A stretch of DNA of 64,000 bases from Erythrobacter neustonensis (GTDB taxonomy: Bacteria > Pseudomonadota > Alphaproteobacteria > Sphingomonadales > Sphingomonadaceae), in assembly GCF_001663175.1 (NCBI RefSeq), contig NZ_CP016033.1, forward strand, positions 1,798,001 through 1,862,000. Direction: 5' to 3'. The translations under genes were made by a program, and so were the position numbers. Numbering within the stretch: the first letter of the stretch is position 1; the number at the start of each line of letters is the position of its first letter. Shown here in pieces: positions 17,217-25,759 of the stretch. A model generated the notes under the pieces. It saw only the letters and a list, made by a program, of their open reading frames with translations, had not been told where the DNA came from and searched no databases.

Positions 17217-18094
17217 TGCCCGGACACCTGCTGGGCGGGATCGAGGCGGGCGGCACCAAGTTCGTGCTCGCGGTCGGCCCGGCGCCCGACTGCATCACCG
17301 CCCGCCATACCATTCCCACCCGCACGCCTGAAGCAACGCTTGCCGAGGCGGCGGCATGGTTTGCCGCCCAGGGCGGGGTGGCAGCGCTGGGGATCGGCAG
17401 TTTCGGCCCGGTGGAGCTTGACCGGGCGAGCCCGCAGTGGGGCTTCATCACTGCCACACCCAAGGCTGGGTGGTCGCACTGCGACCTTGCGGGGGCGCTG
17501 GGGCGGGCGCTGGGCGGGGTGCCGGTGGGCTTCGATACCGATGTCAACGCCGCCGCGCTGGCCGAATATGCGCAGAGCGACGCGCGCGGCGGGAGCCTTG
17601 CCTATCTCACGATCGGAACCGGGATCGGCGGCGGGCTGGTGCTGGATGGCAGGCCCGTCCACGGGATCGCGCACCCCGAGATCGGCCATATCTATCCGCG
17701 CCGCCATCCGGACGATGCAGGCTTTGCCGGCAATTGCCCGGTGCATGGCGATTGCCTTGAAGGGCTGGCCAGCGGCCCTGCGATCATCGCGCGCTGGGGC
17801 GCTTCGCTGTCCGAACTGCTGCAGGATCACGCCGCCCATGCGATCATCGCCGATTATATCGCGCAATGCTGCCACACGCTGTTCGCCAGTGTGGCGGTGG
17901 GCGAGGTGGTAATCGGCGGCGGGGTCGCGCAGACCCCGGGGCTGATCGCGCGCGTGGCGCAGCGCGCCGCCGAACTCGACGCAGGCTACCTGCCCGGCGG
18001 CACGCGGCACACCATTCGCGCGCCGCGGCTTGGCCTCGACAGCGGGATCACCGGGGCATTGATGCTTGCCGCCGAGGCAGCGGCAGGGGCTTGA
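17216..18094 (+). CDS. ROK-family fructokinase
   Basis: A 292-residue ROK-type sugar kinase. GGIEAGGTKF (residues 7-16) is the phosphate-binding loop, FDTDVNAAALAE carries the catalytic Asp, and TIGTGIGGGLV is the second ATP motif. The His/Cys set HPEIGH...NCPVHGDCLEG is the structural zinc site of fructokinase-type ROK proteins. It phosphorylates the fructose half of sucrose released by the preceding GH68 enzyme. Translational coupling to that gene supports fructose over glucose or N-acetylhexosamine. Confidence 0.9.
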   Translation: MPGHLLGGIEAGGTKFVLAVGPAPDCITARHTIPTRTPEATLAEAAAWFAAQGGVAALGIGSFGPVELDRASPQWGFITATPKAGWSHCDLAGALGRALGGVPVGFDTDVNAAALAEYAQSDARGGSLAYLTIGTGIGGGLVLDGRPVHGIAHPEIGHIYPRRHPDDAGFAGNCPVHGDCLEGLASGPAIIARWGASLSELLQDHAAHAIIADYIAQCCHTLFASVAVGEVVIGGGVAQTPGLIARVAQRAAELDAGYLPGGTRHTIRAPRLGLDSGITGALMLAAEAAAGA

Positions 18095-18132
18095 GGCAGC
18101 GCGCCTTTCCCGCGATAGACCGCAGGGAAGGG

Positions 18133-19056
18133 ATGGGTGCTTTGCCGATGGTTCGCCTGCTTGCCATTTTGCTCACGCTGCTGGGGCTTGCCGCGCCGCT
18201 TAACGCGCAGGAGAGTGGACGCCGCATCGAATATGATCGCATCGCCGCAGCCGGCCTCCCCGACCAGCGGCTGACGATCTGGCTGCCCCCCGGCTACGAC
18301 GCGGGCGAGCATCGCTATCCGGTCGTATACATGCACGACGGGCACAACCTGTTCGATGTGAAGAACAGCAATTTCAACAAGATCTGGGCGGCGGACGGCG
18401 CGATGCTGGCGGCGGTTCGCACTGGCAAGGTCGAACCGCATATCATTATCGGCATCTGGGCACCGGGCAAGGACCGTTACCGCCAGTATCTCCCCCGCAG
18501 CGCCTATGACCTCGCGCCGCCTGCCTTGCGTGCGCAGATGGATGCGGCCGCAGGCGGCGAAGTGGTGTCGGACCGCTATCTGGCGTGGATCGCCGGGCCG
18601 CTGAAGGATTGGGTCGATGCCAGCTTCCGCACCCGTCCGGGGCGCGATGATACCGCGATTATCGGATCGAGCATGGGCGGATTGATGAGCTGCTATGCCA
18701 TCCTCGAACGCCCCGAGGTGTTCGGGCGCGCGGGCTGTGTGTCATCGCACTGGCCCGCGGTCGACCCGCGCGCGGTGGCGGGGGAAGACAGCGGGGTCAG
18801 GCAGATGTGGGACGCGTGGTTTGCCGCAAGGCTCGGTGCAGCTGACGGGCGGCGGGTGTGGATGGACCACGGCACCGCCACGCTCGACCAGTATTATGCG
18901 CCCTATCAGCAGGCGATCGACGCGCAATTTGCCGCAGCCGGCTGGCAGAAGGGACGCGATTTCGAAAGCCGCGTCTATGAAGGCGCGGAGCACGAGGAAA
19001 ACGCCTGGGCGGCGCGCCTGCCCGAGATTTTCGGCTGGCTGCTGGCGGCGGATTAA
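18133..19056 (+). CDS. Secreted alpha/beta-hydrolase, putative esterase (PF00756 type)
   Basis: A serine esterase of about 307 residues in the esterase-D/enterochelin-esterase fold. An N-terminal signal peptide ends near APLNAQ. YPVVYMHDGHNLFD forms the oxyanion region, IIGSSMGGLMSC carries the nucleophilic serine, and EGAEHEENAW holds the catalytic His. The hydrophobic N-terminus implies a periplasmic or external enzyme, perhaps trimming acyl groups from plant sugars or polysaccharides. The link to the sucrose operon is by position only. ATG 18148 is an alternative start that gives a tighter signal peptide. Its stop overlaps the convergent eda stop by 4 bp. Confidence 0.75.
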   Translation: MGALPMVRLLAILLTLLGLAAPLNAQESGRRIEYDRIAAAGLPDQRLTIWLPPGYDAGEHRYPVVYMHDGHNLFDVKNSNFNKIWAADGAMLAAVRTGKVEPHIIIGIWAPGKDRYRQYLPRSAYDLAPPALRAQMDAAAGGEVVSDRYLAWIAGPLKDWVDASFRTRPGRDDTAIIGSSMGGLMSCYAILERPEVFGRAGCVSSHWPAVDPRAVAGEDSGVRQMWDAWFAARLGAADGRRVWMDHGTATLDQYYAPYQQAIDAQFAAAGWQKGRDFESRVYEGAEHEENAWAARLPEIFGWLLAAD

Positions 19057-19661
19057 CGCAGAGCGCAGGCCTCGCGCGCCAGGCGTTCGACCACCGGTTT
19101 GTCGGGCGCGCCCTTGGGCGACACCCAGCTTCCGCCGACGCACAGCACGGGATCGAAGGCGAGCCATTCGGCCGCGTTCTCAAGGCTGATCCCACCCGTG
19201 GGGCAGAACCGGACGTTGCCGAACGGCGCGGCGAGCGCCTTAAGCGCAGGCAGGCCGCCCGCTGCCATCGCGGGGAAGAACTTGAACCGGTCGAGCCCCA
19301 AATCGAGCCCGCGCATGATATCGCCTGCATTGGCGATACCGGGCAGGAACGGCACGCCCGCCGCGATCGCGGCCTTGCCCAGTGGTTCGGTGAGGCCGGG
19401 GGAGACGATGAATTCGCTCCCTGCGTTGAGCGCGGCGTCGAGATCGCGGGGGTTGGTAACGGTGCCAGCACCAACGATCGCGCCGGGCACCTGCTTCATC
19501 GCGCGGATCGCGCCGAGCGCCGCAGGGGTGCGCAGCGTGACTTCGAGCACGCGCAGGCCGCCGGCGACCAGCGCTTCGGCCAGCGACACGGCGTGAGCCT
19601 CTTCCTCGATCACGATCACCGGGATCACGGGCGCCGTGCGCATGATGGCGTCAATATTCAT
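19053..19661 (-). CDS. eda: 2-keto-3-deoxy-6-phosphogluconate aldolase
   Basis: A 202-residue KDPG aldolase, the last step of the ED pathway, giving pyruvate and glyceraldehyde-3-phosphate. The active-site residues are E40 and R44 (LEVTLRT) and the Schiff-base K127 (RFKFFPA), with GAGTVTN and FCPTGGI binding phosphate. GGGAGGA precedes ATG 19661. The start overlaps the edd stop by 1 nt (TGATG), which completes a zwf-edd-eda unit. Confidence 0.96.
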   Translation of the reverse strand: MNIDAIMRTAPVIPVIVIEEEAHAVSLAEALVAGGLRVLEVTLRTPAALGAIRAMKQVPGAIVGAGTVTNPRDLDAALNAGSEFIVSPGLTEPLGKAAIAAGVPFLPGIANAGDIMRGLDLGLDRFKFFPAMAAGGLPALKALAAPFGNVRFCPTGGISLENAAEWLAFDPVLCVGGSWVSPKGAPDKPVVERLAREACALR

Positions 19662-21475
19662 CACATTCCTCCCGACGCGAGCATCGCGCTTGCGCCTTGT
19701 TCCGCGCCATCGGCCAGGTGGCGCATCATGCCGAACAATTCGCGTCCCGTGCCGCTTTCGGGTGCGGGATCGGGTGCAGGCTCGCGGTCCGACAGATCGG
19801 CGCTGGTCGAGAGCGTGCCGGTGGCCGCGCAGACGCGCACGATATCGCCATCGCGCAAGCGCGACAGCGGCCCCCCTCCCAGCGCCTCGGGGGTGCAATG
19901 GATCGCGGCGGGCACCTTGCCGCTTGCGCCCGACATCCGGCCATCGGTGACCAGCGCGACCTTGAAACCCCGGTCCTGCAACACGCCCAATGCTGGGGTG
20001 AGCTTGTGGAGTTCGGGCATCCCGTTGGCGCGCGGGCCCTGAAAGCGCACGACGACCACGACATCGCGGTCAAGCTCGCCCGCAGCAAAGGCGGCGGCGA
20101 CCGAGGACTGGTCCTGAAACACGCGGCATGGCGCCTCGATGGTCCAGCGGGCTTCGTCCACCGCCGAGGTCTTGAAGCAGGCACGGCCGAGATTGCCTTC
20201 GATCAGGCGCATCCCGCCATCATGCTTGAACGGATTGGCGACGGGCCGCAGCATCGTGTCGTCGCCCGCAGCGCCGACCGGGCGCCAGACGAGGTCTTCG
20301 CCCTCGAACCCGGGCTCCTTGGCATAATCGGCAAAGCCGCCGCGGGCCACGGTGAGGATATCGCCATGCGCCAGCCCTTCGGCCAACAATTCGCCCACGA
20401 CGAAGCCCATCCCGCCCGCATTGTGGAAATGGTTCACATCGCCCGACCCGTTGGGATAGACCTGCGCGATCAGCGGGACCGCGCCCGACAGATCGGAAAG
20501 ATCGTTCCAGTCGAAGATGATCCCCGCGGCGCGCGCCATCGCTGGCAGGTGGATCGCGTGATTGGTCGATCCGCCCGTCGCAAGCAGGCCGACCGCGGCG
20601 TTGATGATCGCCTTTTCATCGACCACGTGGCCGAGTGGGCGGTAATCCTCGCCCTTGCGGGTCAATTGCGTGACGCGGTGCACCGCCTCGCGGTCCAATG
20701 CCTGACGCAGCTTGGTGCCGGGATTGATGAAGGCCGAATTGGGGACGTGCAGCCCCATCATCTCCATCATCATCTGGTTCGAATTGGCCGTGCCGAAGAA
20801 GGTGCAGGTGCCGGGCGAGTGGTAGGAGCCCATCTCGCTTGCGAGCAGTTCTGCGCGGGTCGCCTTGCCCTCGGCATAAAGCTGGCGGACGCGCTGTTTT
20901 TCCTTGTTGGGGATGCCGCTGGGCATCGGGCCGCCGGGCACGAAGATCATCGGCAGGTGGCCGAACCGCAATGCGCCCATGAGCAGGCCCGGCACGATCT
21001 TGTCGCATACGCCGAGCAGGAGCGCGGCGTCGTACATCCTGTGCGACAGCGCCACCGCGGTCGACAACGCGATCACGTCGCGGCTGAACAGCGACAGCTC
21101 CATCCCCGTCTCGCCCTGCGTCACGCCGTCGCACATCGCCGGGGTGGCGCCCGCGACCTGCGCGGTGGCGCCCGCTTCGCGCGCGTAGATCTTCAGCCGC
21201 TCGGGATAGCGGCCATAGGGCTGATGCGCCGAGAGCATGTCGTTGTAGCTGGTGACGATCCCGATATTCGCGCCGCGCCCGGATACCAGCGTCGCCTGAT
21301 CCTCCTCGGCCGCGGCATAGGCGTGCGCGAGGTTCGAGCACGACACCGCGCTGCGTTCGCCCATGGAGTCGCCCTCGCGGGTGATCAGGTCGAGATAGGC
21401 CTGCCGCGTTTCGCGCGAACGTTCGATCACGCGGCTCGTCACGCGGTGCAGCGTATCGTTCAAGGGCTTACTCAT
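19661..21475 (-). CDS. edd: 6-phosphogluconate dehydratase
   Basis: A 604-residue IlvD/Edd-family dehydratase converting 6-phosphogluconate to KDPG. The length suits Edd, and cysteines in [13 protein letters not shown] and [11 protein letters not shown] are [4Fe-4S] ligands. [12 protein letters not shown] and [19 protein letters not shown] are classic Edd motifs. It overlaps zwf by 8 nt and eda by 1 nt, so the three are coupled. Confidence 0.97.
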   Translation of the reverse strand: MSKPLNDTLHRVTSRVIERSRETRQAYLDLITREGDSMGERSAVSCSNLAHAYAAAEEDQATLVSGRGANIGIVTSYNDMLSAHQPYGRYPERLKIYAREAGATAQVAGATPAMCDGVTQGETGMELSLFSRDVIALSTAVALSHRMYDAALLLGVCDKIVPGLLMGALRFGHLPMIFVPGGPMPSGIPNKEKQRVRQLYAEGKATRAELLASEMGSYHSPGTCTFFGTANSNQMMMEMMGLHVPNSAFINPGTKLRQALDREAVHRVTQLTRKGEDYRPLGHVVDEKAIINAAVGLLATGGSTNHAIHLPAMARAAGIIFDWNDLSDLSGAVPLIAQVYPNGSGDVNHFHNAGGMGFVVGELLAEGLAHGDILTVARGGFADYAKEPGFEGEDLVWRPVGAAGDDTMLRPVANPFKHDGGMRLIEGNLGRACFKTSAVDEARWTIEAPCRVFQDQSSVAAAFAAGELDRDVVVVVRFQGPRANGMPELHKLTPALGVLQDRGFKVALVTDGRMSGASGKVPAAIHCTPEALGGGPLSRLRDGDIVRVCAATGTLSTSADLSDREPAPDPAPESGTGRELFGMMRHLADGAEQGASAMLASGGM

Positions 21476-22907
21476 GCCATGTCACCCCGTTGCGTTCGGC
21501 TAGCGCGATTGCGGCCGACGGGCCCCAGCTTCCCGCGGTGTAGGTCTTGGGGGCAAGCCCCTCCGCCTCCCACCCGGCGCGCACCGCATCGACCCATTCC
21601 CACTGCGCTTCCACCTCGTCGCGGCGGACGAACAAGGTCTGGTCGCCTTCGATCAGGTCGAGCAGCAGGCGTTCATAGGCGATCCGCCGCACCGCGCCGG
21701 TAAAGGCATCGGGCATCGCGATGTTGAGCGGGACCGAGCGCAGCCGGATGCCTTCGCGGTCGAGACCGGGCACCTTGGCCATCAGCGACAGCGTGATGTT
21801 TTCTTCGGGCTGGATACCGATGACGAGCCGGTTGGGCTGCATCGTCGCGCCTTTCCCGGCAAAGATCGAATGCGGCACGCAGGCGAACTGGATCACGATC
21901 TCGGTGACGCGCTTGGGCATCCGCTTGCCGGTGCGCAGGTAGAAGGGCACGCCCTTCCAGCGCCAGTTGTCGACATGCGCCTTGATCGCGACGAAGGTTT
22001 CGGTGTCCGACGCCTTGCCCAGCTCCTCGTCGTAACCGGGCACCGCCTGCCCCTGGATCGCGCCCGCGCGGTATTGGCCGGTCACGGTCTCGCCCTTGGT
22101 CACGGGCCGCATCGCGCGCAGCACCTTGACCTTCTCGTCGCGCACGGCGGTCGCATCGAAGTGCGCGGGCGGCTCCATCGCGACCAGCGCGAGCAATTGC
22201 AGCATGTGGTTCTGCACCATGTCGCGCAGCGCGCCGGCATCGTCGTAGAACGCGACGCGCCCTTCGAGCCCGACGGTTTCGGCAACGGTGATCTGGACAT
22301 GATCGATGTGCGCCGCATTCCAGAGCGGCTCGAACATGATGTTGGCAAAGCGCAGCGCGAGCAGGTTCTGCACCGTCTCCTTGCCGAGATAGTGGTCGAT
22401 CCGGAAGATCCGGTCTTCGGGGAAGGCTTCGGCCACCGCGTCGTTAATTTCGCGGCTGGTGCCAAGGTCGGTGCCGAGCGGCTTTTCGAGACACATGCGG
22501 ACATTGTCGCCCGTCAGCCCGGCCGATTGCAGCCCCTTGATCGTCGGTTCGAACAGGCTGGGCGCGGTCGAGAGGAAAATCGCGAGGCCGCGCTTGGGCT
22601 TGCCGACCTTCTTGGCGAGATCGTCATAGCCTTCGAGCGTGGTCGCATCGAGCGGCTGATAGGTCAGACGGTTGAGGAAGCCCGCCATGCTGCCCCGGCG
22701 TTCGGCGGGGAGGTATTTCTCGAGCGCGGCGCGTGCGAAATTGCGGTATTCGCCGTCCGACATGTCGCTGCGCGCGGTGCCGATGATCTTGAGTTCGGGG
22801 GCGAGCAAGCCGTCGGCGTCAAGCGCGAACAGGCTGGGCAGCAGCATCCGCTGCGCCAGATCGCCGGTGGCTCCGAACAACAGCAGGCGGTCGGCGGTGA
22901 AGCTCAT
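21468..22907 (-). CDS. zwf: Glucose-6-phosphate 1-dehydrogenase
   Basis: A 479-residue G6PDH that oxidises glucose-6-phosphate to 6-phosphogluconolactone. The N-terminal [17 protein letters not shown] is the NADP-binding loop and [13 protein letters not shown] is the substrate/catalytic motif. It is first in the zwf-edd-eda unit, and no pgl (lactonase) is visible between zwf and edd. A perfect 14-bp hairpin and the TGAATAAGTATGC motif lie in the 69 bp before the start. Confidence 0.97.
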   Translation of the reverse strand: MSFTADRLLLFGATGDLAQRMLLPSLFALDADGLLAPELKIIGTARSDMSDGEYRNFARAALEKYLPAERRGSMAGFLNRLTYQPLDATTLEGYDDLAKKVGKPKRGLAIFLSTAPSLFEPTIKGLQSAGLTGDNVRMCLEKPLGTDLGTSREINDAVAEAFPEDRIFRIDHYLGKETVQNLLALRFANIMFEPLWNAAHIDHVQITVAETVGLEGRVAFYDDAGALRDMVQNHMLQLLALVAMEPPAHFDATAVRDEKVKVLRAMRPVTKGETVTGQYRAGAIQGQAVPGYDEELGKASDTETFVAIKAHVDNWRWKGVPFYLRTGKRMPKRVTEIVIQFACVPHSIFAGKGATMQPNRLVIGIQPEENITLSLMAKVPGLDREGIRLRSVPLNIAMPDAFTGAVRRIAYERLLLDLIEGDQTLFVRRDEVEAQWEWVDAVRAGWEAEGLAPKTYTAGSWGPSAAIALAERNGVTWHE

Positions 22908-22920
22908 GCAATTGGCCCTT

Positions 22921-22955
22921 ATCCCTCGTGCGCCCTACCTAGGCGCACGAGGGAT
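22921..22955 (-). terminator. 14-bp hairpin between hexose carrier and zwf
   Basis: ATCCCTCGTGCGCC (22921-22934) pairs perfectly with GGCGCACGAGGGAT (22942-22955) around 7 nt. No T-run follows on either strand, so it may be a processing or attenuation stem rather than a full terminator. It begins 14 bp upstream of the zwf start. Confidence 0.55.
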
Positions 22956-22970
22956 TATCCGCCAGTGCGC

Positions 22971-22983
22971 GCATACTTATTCA
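22971..22983 (-). promoter_or_regulatory. TGAATAAGTATGC motif upstream of zwf
   Basis: These 13 bases recur exactly upstream of glk (29615-29627). Both copies are on the coding strand of an ED gene, about 65-85 bp before the start codon. This one overlaps the stop of the preceding carrier gene. A shared promoter element is possible, but two copies are weak evidence. Confidence 0.35.
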
Positions 22984-24440
22984 AATGCGGTGGCAACCTC
23001 CGGCTCGGCCTTGGCAGGCCGGCGCGCGTAGAAACCGAAGCAGGCGATGATCGCATAGCACGCGATCGGCAGCAGCATCGCGGTGCCGAGGCTCCCGCTG
23101 GCATCGGCGATCATCCCGGTCAGAAGCGGGATCACCGCGCCGCCGAAGATCGCGATGTTGATAATCCCCGATCCATCCGCCGCCTTTGCACCCAGCTTCT
23201 CGCAGGCGAGGCTGAAGATCGTCGGGAACATGATCGAATTCATCAGGCCGACCGCAAGCAGGCTGTAACCCGCGGTGGTGCCGGTCGCATTGGTCGAGAA
23301 GGCGACCAAGGCAATCGCGCCCACCGCAACACCGGCGAGCACGAGGCCCGGGCTGACGAAGCGCAGCACCGCCGAACCGATGATCCGCCCGACCAGCGCG
23401 CCGCCCCAGTAAAGGAAGATGAGGTCGCCCGCCGCGCGTTCGGACAGGCCCATGACGCTGGATTCCATCAGGTAGTTGACGATCAGCGAACCAATCGCAA
23501 CCTCCGCGCCGACATAGAGGAAAATGCACGCCGCCCCGAACGAGAACCGCGTGCGCGAGAGCAGCGGGTTGCCCCACAGCCAGATCGCCGGGCCTGCCAT
23601 CAGCAGCGCGATACCGGGAAGCTCGATCCCCTGGATCACCAGCCAGCCGCCGATCAGGATCGGCAACAGCCCGGCCAGATAACGCACCGGCGTGGTCAGC
23701 GCGGCATCGCGCGCCGCGCCCGCATCATGCGGCAGCTTGTTGCGATAGACCCACACCATCGCCGCGATCACCGCGAGCGCGACGGCAAGGCCGATATAGG
23801 TCGACACGATCGCCGCGCTTTCGGCGGTGCGATAGGCGTCAAGCTCCGCGCCGCTCAATTCGGCCGCCGACACACCGGCAAGCCCGCCGAGGATCAGGCC
23901 CGATCCCACCCGCGGAAACACTGTGGTGCCAAGGCTGTTGAAGGCCTGCGCAAAGGTCAGCCGGCTGTGCACCGTCTTTTGCGGGCCCAGCAGGCTGATC
24001 AGCGGGTTGGTGACGACCTGCACCACCACGACCCCGCTGGCGAGAATGAACAGCGCGCCAAGGAACAGGCCGTAAGTCGCGGTCTGGCTGGCGGGAATGA
24101 ACAGGAGGCAGCCTGCCATCATGGTCAGCAAGCCCGCCACCGCGCCGCGCATGTAGCCCACGCGCTTGACCAGTTCGGCGCCGGGAATCCCGATCAGCAG
24201 ATATGCGGTGAAGAAGCAGAACTGCACCAGCATCGCCTCGGTGTAGCTCAGCGTGAACAGCTCTTTCAGCTTGGGCAGGATGACATCGTTCAGCGAGGTG
24301 ATCCCGCCGATGATGAAGAACAGCGCAAAGACGAAATAATTGAGGCCGGGCGCATGGACCTGGCGTTCGTCGCCCGCATCATCGCCCACGGCCGTAGCCG
24401 CACTCACCCCGGGTGCCCCAAGGCCCGCTCCCATTGCCAT
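22977..24440 (-). CDS. FucP/GluP-like glucose/galactose MFS transporter
   Basis: A 487-residue, 12-helix carrier of the fucose-galactose-glucose:H+ symporter family. GGITSLNDVILPKLKELF in helix 1, QVVTNPLISLLGP and TFAQAFNSLGTTVFP are typical of FHS members. It should bring free glucose (or galactose) into the cell for Glk and Zwf. ATG 24440 was chosen because GGGAGAGAG lies just upstream. It is first in a carrier-zwf-edd-eda series and divergent from a LacI gene, with an operator-like palindrome 31 bp before its start. Confidence 0.88.
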   Translation of the reverse strand: MAMGAGLGAPGVSAATAVGDDAGDERQVHAPGLNYFVFALFFIIGGITSLNDVILPKLKELFTLSYTEAMLVQFCFFTAYLLIGIPGAELVKRVGYMRGAVAGLLTMMAGCLLFIPASQTATYGLFLGALFILASGVVVVQVVTNPLISLLGPQKTVHSRLTFAQAFNSLGTTVFPRVGSGLILGGLAGVSAAELSGAELDAYRTAESAAIVSTYIGLAVALAVIAAMVWVYRNKLPHDAGAARDAALTTPVRYLAGLLPILIGGWLVIQGIELPGIALLMAGPAIWLWGNPLLSRTRFSFGAACIFLYVGAEVAIGSLIVNYLMESSVMGLSERAAGDLIFLYWGGALVGRIIGSAVLRFVSPGLVLAGVAVGAIALVAFSTNATGTTAGYSLLAVGLMNSIMFPTIFSLACEKLGAKAADGSGIINIAIFGGAVIPLLTGMIADASGSLGTAMLLPIACYAIIACFGFYARRPAKAEPEVATAFE

Positions 24441-24470
24441 TGTCGCTCTCTCCCATAGCGCGCTGTCTTT

Positions 24471-24486
24471 TTGGTAACGTTCACAA
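24471..24486. promoter_or_regulatory. LacI-type operator candidate
   Basis: TTGGTAACGTTCACAA is an imperfect palindrome (TTG..AAC / GTT..CAA) centred on ACGT, the usual LacI-family architecture. It lies between the divergent hexose carrier and lacI genes. Confidence 0.5.
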
Positions 24487-24608
24487 TCCGCGCGCTGCCT
24501 CACAATTGCAAGACCCCGGCGTACAAATCCAGTGACAATCGCTCGCGCGGCATAGCAATTCACGCGTCACGCTTGCGCGCAGGCGCCCATCGCCCCTAGA
24601 GAGGGGGC

Positions 24609-25646
24609 ATGAATGGGGGTTCGCGCAGACGGCCGACATCCTTCGATGTGGCGGAGCGGGCAGGCGTCAGCCAGCCGACGGTCAGCCGCGCCCTGTCGGG
24701 CAGCCCCGCGATCGCCGAGGCGACCCGCCGCAAGGTGATCGAAGCGGCCGAAGCGCTGGGCTATTTCGTCGACGAACGCGCCGCGCGCCTGCGCCGGGGT
24801 TCGACCGGCACGCTCGCGGTGGTGGTGATCTGCCGCGAAGGCGACAGCGCCTCCTCGATCAATCCCTTCGCCTATGCGCTGCTTGGCAGCGTGTGCGTGG
24901 CGGCGTCCGAAAAGGGGTTCGAGACGCTGGTCAGCTTTCAGGCGCGCGGGCAGGATTTCTTCGGCCATTACCAGGAACAGGGCCGCGCCGATGGCCTGAT
25001 CGTGATCGGCACCACCACCAACGCGCCCGCGTGGGAGCATTTCCGCGGGATCGGCGGAGACACGCGCCGTGTCGCCTATTGGGGATCGCCCTTCGACGAG
25101 CTTGACTGGGTGCGATCGGACAATGTCGCCGCAGGCAAGCTCGCGGCCGAGCACCTGCTGGCCGCAGGCTACCGGCGCCCGTGCTTCCTTGGCGCGCTGA
25201 ATACCCCGCAGGTGCAGTTCACCGAACGCTACGAAGGCTATGCGCAAGGCATGCGCGATGCCGGGCTCGAACCCTGCCTTGCCCCCACGGTCAAGGCCGC
25301 CACCCGCGAGGAGGAGGGTTTTCGCGCCGCGCGCGGGCTGATCGAACGCGGGTTGACCGGGCCGGGCGGCTTCGATGCGATCTTCGCTGCCTGCGATGCG
25401 ATGGCGCTCGGCGCGATCGAGGCGTTTGCCGCTGCCGATATCCAGGTGCCGGGCGAGGTCGGGGTAATGGGGTTCGACGATCTGGTCGCCGGCCGTTTCA
25501 GCCGCCCGCCGCTGACCACGCTCACTCCCGACCCTGCCGAGGCCGGCGCCGCACTGGTCGAAGCGGTCCTGGAAGGCGAGCGCGCCGAGGCCCGCCGCCG
25601 GGTGCCCGTCAGCCTGATCGCGCGGGGCAGCACAGCGCGGTGCTGA
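24609..25646 (+). CDS. LacI-family regulator of the hexose carrier/ED genes
   Basis: A 345-residue LacI-type regulator. The helix-turn-helix is SFDVAERAGVSQPTVSRALSG (about residues 11-31) and the hinge is YFVDERAARLRRG. The sensor domain has AACDAMALGAIEAF and VMGFDDLVAGRFSRPPLTTL. Its divergent position next to the carrier and the palindrome at 24471 suggest control of glucose uptake and, by read-through, of zwf-edd-eda. The effector is unknown. Its 3' end is followed directly by the parS2 element. Confidence 0.9.
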   Translation: MNGGSRRRPTSFDVAERAGVSQPTVSRALSGSPAIAEATRRKVIEAAEALGYFVDERAARLRRGSTGTLAVVVICREGDSASSINPFAYALLGSVCVAASEKGFETLVSFQARGQDFFGHYQEQGRADGLIVIGTTTNAPAWEHFRGIGGDTRRVAYWGSPFDELDWVRSDNVAAGKLAAEHLLAAGYRRPCFLGALNTPQVQFTERYEGYAQGMRDAGLEPCLAPTVKAATREEEGFRAARGLIERGLTGPGGFDAIFAACDAMALGAIEAFAAADIQVPGEVGVMGFDDLVAGRFSRPPLTTLTPDPAEAGAALVEAVLEGERAEARRRVPVSLIARGSTARC

Positions 25647-25664
25647 TACCCGCCAAACCGCTGC

Positions 25665-25715
25665 TTGGCACCTTCAGACCCTCTCCAGACCCCCGCCAGC
25701 CTGCATTCAGCAACC
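25665..25715 (+). repeat. Phased CAGACC repeats left of parS2
   Basis: After TTGGCACC (25665-25672), CAG-type units begin at 25676, 25687, 25698 and 25709, exactly 11 bp apart. The first two are full CAGACC; the last two have decayed to CAGCCT and CAGCAA. The last unit begins 18 bp before parS2. Confidence 0.75.
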
Positions 25716-25726
25716 GTTTGCAGCCG

Positions 25727-25742
25727 TGTTTCACGTGAAACA
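25727..25742. other. parS: parS2, ParB-binding centromere site
   Basis: Perfect copy of TGTTTCACGTGAAACA in the convergent gap between lacI and the PEP-carboxylase homologue. Confidence 0.95.
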
Positions 25743-25759
25743 CGCAAGCCTTGCCGCGA

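Noticed and set aside
21870..24458. Long plus-strand open frame opposite zwf and the hexose carrier
   Set aside because: Antisense to two confidently identified genes, and its product is His/Arg/Gln-rich without any domain.
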